The notes under the pieces are model-generated. The model made no database searches. It was given only the letters and a program-made list of their open reading frames with translations, and was not told where the DNA came from. Made by a program: the position numbers and the translations under genes. This document shows, piece after piece, positions 1 through 5,990 of a DNA stretch of 5,990 nucleotides. The stretch is from Planctomycetota bacterium (GTDB lineage Bacteria; Planctomycetota; Phycisphaerae; UBA1845; UTPLA1). Position 1 is the first letter of the stretch, and the number at the start of each line of letters is the position of its first letter. The DNA lies in NCBI GenBank assembly GCA_027295245.1, contig JAPULF010000134.1, positions 1 through 5,990 on the forward strand, given 5' to 3'.

Positions 1-1
1 G

Positions 2-3000
2 ACGCCGAATATCACGGAGTTTTTCGAGAAGGATGCCCGGCGCGTCGCGGAAATGCGCACCGAAACCAGTTGTACGTTCGACTACCGTCCAGCGACCCGC
101 GACATGGTTACGGAACTGCTTGCCGAGGCACGGCGTTTGGAGGACCAAACCGCGGTCGCGGCGGGTCTTGCTGACGGACCGGCGCTGGCCGGAAGCAAGC
201 TGTCGTTCTCATTCAAGAGTAGCGATGAACTTGGTGTCGAGCTGGTTCGTAAGGGCAATGGGTCGCGGGCGTTCAATACACCCGGCATCGTTTCGCTCAA
301 GAGGGAAGCGCTTAGTTCGAGCGAAAAAAGGTCGAAGCTCGACTGGGACGATAAGGGCGGACTGATGGACGGGCCCGTCGGAGGCGGGGGCGGTTTCGGT
401 GGGTTGCAAGTCGAGGATCTGCTCCATCGCGTCCCGGAATTCCGCGGCCGAACTATCGAACTCGACGAGATCAAACTCGACCGGCGGGACCGCAAACTCG
501 GGCGTTTCGATCTTGGAGAGGAACTGCGATTCAGAATCGACAATCTCAATTCCCAATACTCTATTCATGATAAAGCGCGAGTTGCAGGATTGGAGCGTGT
601 GCTATCCAGTACGGTGAAAAGCGCGCCGCCGCGCACGTATTTTCCGGAGGTTGCATACTGGAACCCGCACGTGGTGACCGACGCCGACGGCAAGGCCACC
701 GTACGCGTGGTGATTCCCGATTCGAGCACCAAGTGGAAGGTCATCGGCCGCGGCGTCACCCGGGAGACGATCACGGGCCGCGGCGAAGTCGAGGTCGTCG
801 CCAAGCACGACTTCTTCGTCGAGGCGATTACACCGCCCACTTTCATCGAAGGGGATCGCATACAAATCGGGGCCCGGGTTCACTGTCTGACGCCGTATAC
901 CGGCAAGATCGACGTCGAATTGGCACTGAAGGAACGCTCGAAAGGCGGCGAGGGGTCGCGAGCGCAAAAGCGCACCGTCGAAATCGACGGGACCGGAATC
1001 GTTGAAGTTGCTTTCGATACGATCGAGATATCGACGACCGGCGAACTGGAGATCGAGATCACGGCGACCACGCGGGACGAGTTGCCCGATGCGAAGCGGC
1101 GGCTCAGCGACGCCGTGGCCCGCGCGATTCCCGTGCGCCCGTGGGGCATGCGGATCGAGTCTCACGCCGCGGGCGTGGCGCGCGACAACGAGGTCGTGGA
1201 GATCGAATTACCCAATCCCGAAGGCAATCGCGAATACCGCGACATGCGGCTGACCGTCGCTGTCGGGCCGAGCATGCAGCGCTGGTTGATCGAGGAGGCC
1301 TTGGAGCGAGGCGCTCGGTGGGAGCTGGTCGAGCGCAGCTACAGCAGTTGGATGGTCACGCCGCCGCGGACACACGCGGATTCGGCGTCCACGCTGCTCG
1401 GCTGCCTATACGTTTCCGATTATGTGCAAGGTTTGAATGAGGGCGGGGCGGGCACGGCTGACATGGAACTCTTGAACGGCCGCGCTGCGGGACTGATCGC
1501 ACAACTTCTCTCGGCGCAGAACGACGACGGGGGGTGGGGCTGGTGTGGCAGGGCCGCCCAATCCGACGCCTGGGCGACTTCTCACGTCTCCTGGGCGCTC
1601 GGAAAGGCCCGTCAGGATGGACACGCCGTCGCGGACGGCGCCGTCGAGAAACTGGCGGCATTCTTGAAGAAGGCATTTTCCGATGCGTCGCCGGTCCAGA
1701 CGGAATTGAAGTCGATCGTCCTGCACGGGTTGTCCTGGATCGATGAAGTCGAGTACGCACACGCGAACCGGCTCTATCGAAACCGCCAAACACTGAGCAG
1801 CGCGGCCCTGGGGCACCTGGCTTTGACGATGGTCCGGCTCGATCGAGAGTCGATTGCCGCGGAGCTGCTCGGTGTGCTCGGGCATCGACTCCAGGAGGTT
1901 CGCCGCGGGAGCATGACATGTCGCAAGCTGTCGTGCGACGGCAACTCGGCGTGGATGAACAGCGAATTGGAGGTAACCGGGCTTGCGTTGCTCGCCCAAC
2001 TGTCCGTCGATCCGCGTTCGTCCGACGTTCGGCCGATGGTCAATTACCTGGCGGCGACCGCCCGAGCGAACGGCTGGCGTCCTCACAAGGCCCGCGGGAC
2101 CGTGATGGCGGCGATGGCGACCTATTACGCCGGTGGCATCGTGAACGACGCCAAGTACGCGCTGGAAGTCCGCATCAACGGTGGAGACGCCGGCCGCATG
2201 ACCTCGGAAGATTCCGAATCGCTTCGCATCGATCTGCCCGAGGATCGACTCCGACAAGGGTCCCAAAGGGTGGATTTTTCGTTCCGCGGCCGCGGCGAAT
2301 TTGCGTACGCCGTGACGCTGTCGGGATTCACGCGGCGATTTCCCAGTCCCAGGTCGCTGCGCAACGAAACATTGCACGTCGGCGAACGCTACGTCATGCC
2401 TCCGCCGAGAGAGTATGAAGGGCGCGTGGTGCCCGCGGGATTCTCGACGACTACGCGGCATGCGTGGTTTCGCAACATCGCGCGAAACCTGACGGTGGGA
2501 CAGGTTGCGGACGTGCGGATCAACTTGGCGCGATACGAACGATCGAATAACGCCGCCGGGGATCGGGACTACGTCATCGTGCACGAGACGATTCCGGCGG
2601 GATTTCGATTTCTGGCCGAATCGCTGACGGGCAATCACGTGGCCCACGACTATGTCGACAACGTGCTGACGATCTACTACGGCAGCCGACGCCACCCAAG
2701 CGGGCTGCACTACAAGATGGTTGCGACGACACCCGGCACCTATCGCATGCCTCCGACGGTGATTCGCAGCCTGTATCGTCCGGAGATCAAACACGTCAAC
2801 AAGTCGGATCAACTGCTGACCGTCTTGCTGCGCGATGTTCCAAGTCCGGACGACTACCGAATGACTCCGGATGAGCTGTATCACTTCGGCCGTCGGCATC
2901 ACGATGACGGCGACTACGGTTCTTCCGCCGAGTACCTCACCCGGCTTCTGGCCGGAGAATGGGTGGTCCGAGACGAGCCCTACCGCGAGTCGGTGCGGAT

Positions 3001-4747
3001 GCTGCTGACAGCGGCGTTGATGCGCGACGATCCGGACGGCATCGTGAACTACTTCGAAATCCTGAAGGAGAAGTATCCCGGCCTCGTGATTCCGTTCGAT
3101 CAGATCGTCGAGATTGCGGGGGCGTATGCCCGTACCGACCAGCACGAGCGGGCGTATCTTATCTACCGTGCGACGGCGGACGCATCGTTTGCGCGGGATT
3201 CGGCGGTGGGCGGCACATTGCGCGAGGAGGGCCGGTTTCTCGAGAGCATCGATTACCTCGAGGATCTCTGGCGCGAATACCCGGACACGCCGCAGGTCGA
3301 AAGCATCTATTACGCCTTGTCTCAAACGCTTTATGCCAAGGCCGCCGATCCGGACTCGATCCGGCCGCGACGGGGGGACACGGGATCGGAGGTCGGCCGT
3401 GTCGGCAAGTCGGCGATCGTACGCGAGACGATCCGACTTCTCCGTAGTTTCCTGACGCTATACCCCGAGAGCCCGATCGCCGACGAAGCGTCGTATTCGC
3501 TGGCGAATGCCTACCTGGAACTCGATGATTACGAGACCGTCGTCGATCTGGCTGCCGAATTGTCCGCTCTGTTTCCGGAAAGCAAGTGGCTGGACCGGTT
3601 TCGCTACATTGAGGCGCTGGCCTATTTTCACCTTGGATCGTTCGTGCGGGCGCTGGAGATCGCGGATCAGGTTTCGAAGTCTACCTACCGCGATCGGCAG
3701 GGCGTCGAGCGGCCGAGCCCCAACAAATGGCTGGCCCTGTACATCATCGGTCAGATCTACCACGCTCAGAACGAAACTGCAAAGGCGATCGAGTATTACA
3801 AGAAGGTGAAGTCCCGGTATTCCGACGCCAGCGATTCGGTGGATTACTTCGAGCACAAATTCGTCGAGTTGCCCGAGGCGACGATTTTTCATCCGGATGG
3901 CGACGTGTTTCGTGAAGCCGATGAGTGGGCGGAGCACCTTCGAGGGGGCAGGAAGTCTTCCGTGGCGGGCGACGGGGACGCGGGCAGCTATGCTCGTCCG
4001 TTCGTCACGATTGACTATCGCAATATCAAGACGGCGTATCTCCAGGTTTATCGCGTCGATTTGATGAAGTTGGCTCTGGTCGAAAAGGACCTATCGCGGA
4101 TTACGCGGGTGAACCTTGCGGGGATTCGGCCGATTGTCGATAAGACCGTCGAATTGGGCGACGGACACGACTACGTGGACAAATCGATGAGGGTCGAATT
4201 GGATCTCGGGGCGGGCGCCGACACGGATGAAGACGCCGACGGTGATGTGTCAGGCGCGTTTCTGGTCATCTGTCGGGGCGATCATCTGTACTCCACCGGA
4301 CTCGTGCTGGTCACGCCGCTGGCCCTCGATGTTCAGGAAGACCGGGCCGCCCAGCGCGTTCGCGTCAACGTCGTGAACGCGATCAGTCGGGACGGACTCA
4401 AGGATGTACACGTCAAGGTGATCGGTTCGGCTGGCCGGCAGTTTGTGGACGGGGACTCGGACCTGCGCGGTGTTTTCGTCGCCGATGCCGTTCGCGGCTC
4501 GCCGACGGCGATCGCACGCGACAGCGCCGGTCACTTCGCATTTCATCGTCGTAAGCCGGTCATGTTGGCGATGGCCGACGACGTGCCGTTGGCCCAAAAC
4601 AAGAAAACCGCCTCGCGACCACAACAGGCCGATTATCTATCCAATCTGATGGAGGACAACCGGAGGATCCAAGCCGCCAACGATGCGCGGTTGAACGCGT
4701 TTCTCAAGCAACAACGGAGTGGCGTGCAGGTGCAACGGGCCGAATGA
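2..4747 (+). CDS. Alpha-2-macroglobulin-like protein with TPR solenoid and C-terminal macroglobulin-like region (5'-partial)
   Basis: The frame is open from base 2 to TGA at 4745-4747, so the true start is upstream and no signal peptide can be judged. Residues are counted from the Met at base 53, which is probably internal. A linker at 55-190 has a glycine run at 109-117. The A2M domain spans about 195-285 and opens with the family hallmark YFPEVAYWNPHVVTDADGKA; beta structure continues to about 400. An alpha/alpha-toroid region, 406-692, carries a DDGGWGW motif at 491-497, but the CxEQ thioester motif is absent; the equivalent stretch reads PPRTHADSASTLLGC. MG10-type beta domains follow at 695-925 (IPAGF, ATTPGTYRMPP). 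TPR-like helix pairs fill about 940-1260, clearest at 1143-1177, 1181-1209 and 1224-1256. A macroglobulin-like beta region, 1312-1500 (DYRNIKTAYLQVYRVDL), and a charged helical tail, 1525-1564, end the protein. Known bacterial A2Ms are periplasmic or outer-membrane proteins thought to guard against proteases. Without a thioester, covalent trapping is unlikely; a structural or binding role is inferred. The family call is firm, the function is not. Confidence 0.9.
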   Translation, partial: TPNITEFFEKDARRVAEMRTETSCTFDYRPATRDMVTELLAEARRLEDQTAVAAGLADGPALAGSKLSFSFKSSDELGVELVRKGNGSRAFNTPGIVSLKREALSSSEKRSKLDWDDKGGLMDGPVGGGGGFGGLQVEDLLHRVPEFRGRTIELDEIKLDRRDRKLGRFDLGEELRFRIDNLNSQYSIHDKARVAGLERVLSSTVKSAPPRTYFPEVAYWNPHVVTDADGKATVRVVIPDSSTKWKVIGRGVTRETITGRGEVEVVAKHDFFVEAITPPTFIEGDRIQIGARVHCLTPYTGKIDVELALKERSKGGEGSRAQKRTVEIDGTGIVEVAFDTIEISTTGELEIEITATTRDELPDAKRRLSDAVARAIPVRPWGMRIESHAAGVARDNEVVEIELPNPEGNREYRDMRLTVAVGPSMQRWLIEEALERGARWELVERSYSSWMVTPPRTHADSASTLLGCLYVSDYVQGLNEGGAGTADMELLNGRAAGLIAQLLSAQNDDGGWGWCGRAAQSDAWATSHVSWALGKARQDGHAVADGAVEKLAAFLKKAFSDASPVQTELKSIVLHGLSWIDEVEYAHANRLYRNRQTLSSAALGHLALTMVRLDRESIAAELLGVLGHRLQEVRRGSMTCRKLSCDGNSAWMNSELEVTGLALLAQLSVDPRSSDVRPMVNYLAATARANGWRPHKARGTVMAAMATYYAGGIVNDAKYALEVRINGGDAGRMTSEDSESLRIDLPEDRLRQGSQRVDFSFRGRGEFAYAVTLSGFTRRFPSPRSLRNETLHVGERYVMPPPREYEGRVVPAGFSTTTRHAWFRNIARNLTVGQVADVRINLARYERSNNAAGDRDYVIVHETIPAGFRFLAESLTGNHVAHDYVDNVLTIYYGSRRHPSGLHYKMVATTPGTYRMPPTVIRSLYRPEIKHVNKSDQLLTVLLRDVPSPDDYRMTPDELYHFGRRHHDDGDYGSSAEYLTRLLAGEWVVRDEPYRESVRMLLTAALMRDDPDGIVNYFEILKEKYPGLVIPFDQIVEIAGAYARTDQHERAYLIYRATADASFARDSAVGGTLREEGRFLESIDYLEDLWREYPDTPQVESIYYALSQTLYAKAADPDSIRPRRGDTGSEVGRVGKSAIVRETIRLLRSFLTLYPESPIADEASYSLANAYLELDDYETVVDLAAELSALFPESKWLDRFRYIEALAYFHLGSFVRALEIADQVSKSTYRDRQGVERPSPNKWLALYIIGQIYHAQNETAKAIEYYKKVKSRYSDASDSVDYFEHKFVELPEATIFHPDGDVFREADEWAEHLRGGRKSSVAGDGDAGSYARPFVTIDYRNIKTAYLQVYRVDLMKLALVEKDLSRITRVNLAGIRPIVDKTVELGDGHDYVDKSMRVELDLGAGADTDEDADGDVSGAFLVICRGDHLYSTGLVLVTPLALDVQEDRAAQRVRVNVVNAISRDGLKDVHVKVIGSAGRQFVDGDSDLRGVFVADAVRGSPTAIARDSAGHFAFHRRKPVMLAMADDVPLAQNKKTASRPQQADYLSNLMEDNRRIQAANDARLNAFLKQQRSGVQVQRAE

Positions 4748-4857
4748 AACCGTGACGGTAATGCCGATACGAGACTTGGGCCGATTGCGCAGACTCCGTG
4801 CAGGATCGTGTCTCGATTGGCATCAGGTTTCGGCTGGATTGCGACGTTCAAGGCGTC

Positions 4858-4863
4858 GGTGGG
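4858..4863 (+). promoter_or_regulatory. Possible weak ribosome binding site for the cytidylyltransferase gene
   Basis: GGTGGG lies 7 bases before the ATG at 4871 but only 1 base before the ATG at 4865. The alternative AAGG at 4850-4853 is 11 bases before 4865. Neither is a strong Shine-Dalgarno match, so these sites only favour the 4865/4871 pair over the upstream GTG at 4808, where the AGGA at 4802-4805 is just 2 bases away, too close to work. Confidence 0.25.
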
Positions 4864-4864
4864 C

Positions 4865-5632
4865 ATGCGTATGGCCGGTTCAAACAGAATCGAGGTCCTG
4901 GGCCTGATTACGGCCCGGGGAGGTTCCAAGGGCCTGCCCGGAAAGAACATCCGGATGTTGGCGGGAAAACCCCTGATCGCGTGGACGATCGAGGCCGCGC
5001 GGCAAAGTCGAATGTTGGGCCGGATCGTCGTTTCGACGGACGACAACGAAATCGCCGCGGTGGCGCGTTCGTGCGGGGCGGACGTTCCGTTTATGCGGCC
5101 CGCGAATCTGGCACAAGACGACTCGCCGCACGTCGATGCCGTCTTGCACGCACTCGAATGGTTGTCCAATCGAGATCAGTACGTCCCGCAGTTCGTCGCC
5201 ATTCTGCAGCCGACCTCGCCGCTACGAACCGGCGAGGACATCGATGGCGCGGTGCGAACGGCGATCACGGCGGACGCCGATGCGGTTGCGTGCGTCACTG
5301 AGTCGCACGATCATCCGATTCTGGCCCGTCAGTTGACGAAACGCGGCACGTTGAAAGAGTTCGTTCGGTGCGATTTGGCCTATGCCCGGCGCCAAGCCTT
5401 GCCGCCGTCCTATTCTCTCAACGGGGCGGTGTTCATACACCGATGTGAATCAGTCCTACGGACACGTTCCCTTCGCGCAGAACAGACTCATGCCTTTGTG
5501 ATGCCGGCTGAACGATCCTGGCAGATCGACACACTGTGGGAGTTTCACGTCGCGGATCTGATTCTGCGCGACCGGGGCGGGCAATCCTCATCGTGCGATT
5601 CGGCGGTTGCGGCGGGCGGTAGCGACTCTTAG
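4865..5632 (+). CDS. neuA: Acylneuraminate cytidylyltransferase (CMP-nonulosonic acid synthetase)
   Basis: This enzyme transfers CMP from CTP to a nonulosonic acid (sialic, legionaminic or pseudaminic type), releasing pyrophosphate, to give the donor used by surface-glycan glycosyltransferases in the cytoplasm. The 255-residue product has a Rossmann-type nucleotidyltransferase fold. The nucleotide loop ARGGSKGLPGKN is at residues 17-28, VVSTDD at 55-60, QPTSPLR at 115-121, and the substrate/dimer region RRQALPPSYSLNGAVFI at 175-191. The C-terminal metal motif reads SWQIDT (218-223), where the family usually has DIDT, so the first Asp is Gln. The last 18 or so residues are a Ser/Gly/Ala-rich tail beyond the usual family end. 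Start choice: ATG 4865 or 4871 puts the nucleotide loop 12-16 residues in, close to family norm; GTG 4808 would add 19 residues unlike the family. The gene follows the A2M gene by 117 bases on the same strand. No sialic acid synthase or epimerase is visible, so the exact sugar cannot be named. The family is sure; PseF- or LegF-type specificity is possible. Confidence 0.9.
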   Translation: MRMAGSNRIEVLGLITARGGSKGLPGKNIRMLAGKPLIAWTIEAARQSRMLGRIVVSTDDNEIAAVARSCGADVPFMRPANLAQDDSPHVDAVLHALEWLSNRDQYVPQFVAILQPTSPLRTGEDIDGAVRTAITADADAVACVTESHDHPILARQLTKRGTLKEFVRCDLAYARRQALPPSYSLNGAVFIHRCESVLRTRSLRAEQTHAFVMPAERSWQIDTLWEFHVADLILRDRGGQSSSCDSAVAAGGSDS

Positions 5633-5651
5633 GCGACGATTTGAAAGATGA

Positions 5652-5668
5652 ACCGGTTATTGGCCGGT
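5652..5668. terminator. Weak hairpin in the convergent gap, possible terminator
   Basis: ACCGG at 5652-5656 pairs with CCGGT at 5664-5668, and two T-G wobbles can extend the stem inward around a 3-base loop. It sits between two convergent stop codons, where a shared terminator would be expected. There is no T-run on the + side. On the - side the bases after the stem (complement of 5640-5651) are moderately T-rich, so it would serve the permease transcript better. The stem is short and could be chance. Confidence 0.25.
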
Positions 5669-5704
5669 CTCAAGTCTCGTCATTCTATGGGTTGCCTTTT
5701 GACA

Positions 5705-5990
5705 TCAGGTGAGGCGCTTGCGGATTTGCACGCTGAGCTGATCGACGCACAGTACGATCGCCATGGTGACCAGTACCATGGTGCAGACACGCGGGTAGTT
5801 GAAAGAGCGGCGATAATACTCGATGTAAAATCCGATCCCGGCACATCCCACGAGGCCTATGACAGCCGACTCGCGTATATTGATCTCCAAGCGGTAGAGC
5901 GTCAGGGAGACGATCTGTGGCGCCACCTGCGGCCAAACACCGAAGCGAACCTTCTGCCACCAGTTCGCCCCGGCGCTGTCCATGGCTTCC
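5705..5990 (-). CDS. phnE: Phosphonate/phosphate ABC transporter permease, PhnE type (5'-partial, C-terminal end only)
   Basis: The frame is open to the right edge of the window on the - strand and ends at TGA 5707-5705, so about 95 C-terminal residues of a protein usually near 260-270 residues are seen. The visible part starts in the EAA loop that docks on the ATPase subunit: EAMDSAGANWWQ followed by RFGVWPQVAP matches the EAA...G...LP pattern. LYRLEINIRESAVIGLVG and the following GIG are highly typical of PhnE, which pairs with PhnC (ATPase) and PhnD (binding protein) to import phosphonates or phosphite/phosphate esters across the inner membrane. Two hydrophobic segments follow (ESAVIGLVGCAGIGFYI and VCTMVLVTMAIVLCVD), with a basic C-terminus (QIRKRL). 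The ATG at 5983 is internal to the EAA loop and not the start. PhnC/PhnD would be expected to the right. Which phosphorus compound is carried cannot be told from this fragment. Confidence 0.88.
   Translation of the reverse strand, partial: EAMDSAGANWWQKVRFGVWPQVAPQIVSLTLYRLEINIRESAVIGLVGCAGIGFYIEYYRRSFNYPRVCTMVLVTMAIVLCVDQLSVQIRKRLT

Noticed and set aside
602..1165. 187-codon - strand frame and several shorter overlapping frames in the A2M gene
   Set aside because: No recognisable motifs; Arg/Pro/Ser-rich composition typical of mis-framed GC-rich sequence.
1406..3325. Long open frame of 639 codons on the - strand inside the A2M gene
   Set aside because: It lies wholly opposite a gene with clear domain homology, its product is rich in Arg, His and Val with no recognisable domain, and long antisense frames are normal in GC-rich coding DNA.
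4274..4282. RGD tripeptide (CRGDH) in the C-terminal region as an adhesion motif
   Set aside because: It sits in a predicted beta segment common to macroglobulin-like domains, and a lone tripeptide is not evidence of integrin-type binding.
4749..4759. Perfect inverted repeat ACCGT-G-ACGGT just after the A2M stop
   Set aside because: Five-base arms with a one-base centre cannot form a hairpin, there is no T-run, and such a short palindrome is expected by chance; an operator is possible but unsupported.
4808..4864. Upstream GTG start extending the cytidylyltransferase by 19 residues
   Set aside because: The added residues do not resemble the family N-terminus, and the only purine-rich stretch is 2 bases from the GTG; ATG 4865 or 4871 fits better.
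4633..5169. 178-codon - strand frame spanning the A2M/cytidylyltransferase junction
   Set aside because: It overlaps two real genes in antisense and its translation resembles no protein family.
5667..5678. GTCTC-AA-GTCTC short direct repeat in the convergent gap
   Set aside because: Two copies of a 5-base word are not evidence of a repeat element or attachment site.

Overview
The window is about 60% G+C by eye and gene-dense. It holds two genes on the + strand and the end of a third on the - strand. A very long alpha-2-macroglobulin (A2M)-like protein fused to TPR repeats, in a GC-rich chromosome, is typical of Planctomycetes-type bacteria or related free-living Gram-negatives. That placement is an inference from protein style; no rRNA or other phylogenetic marker is present.

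Layout. (1) Bases 2-4747, + strand: the 3' part, at least 1581 codons, of a giant A2M-family protein whose start lies left of the window. Its order is a charged and glycine-rich linker, an A2M domain, an alpha/alpha-toroid (thioester-domain-like) region without the thioester motif, bacterial MG10-type beta domains, a TPR-like solenoid, an extra macroglobulin-like beta region and a short charged helical tail. (2) Bases 4748-4864: a 117-base spacer with no recognised gene or clear promoter. (3) Bases 4865-5632, + strand: a complete acylneuraminate cytidylyltransferase (NeuA family), which makes CMP-activated nonulosonic acids for surface glycans. (4) Bases 5633-5704: a short convergent intergenic gap with one weak hairpin. 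(5) Bases 5705-5990, - strand: the C-terminal third of a PhnE-type phosphonate/phosphate ABC permease whose start lies right of the window.

The A2M protein and NeuA are codirectional and could share a transcript. Both would act on the cell envelope (an exported protein, and activation of a surface sugar), but the sequence shows no direct functional link. The PhnE gene is convergent and belongs to a separate transport operon running in from the right.

The most notable object is the A2M-TPR fusion: a thioester-less A2M core with a solenoid and a second macroglobulin-like region behind it. The NeuA has a substitution in its metal-binding C-terminal motif (QID where DID is expected). I see no CRISPR array, mobile element, RNA gene, defence island or other clearly new system.
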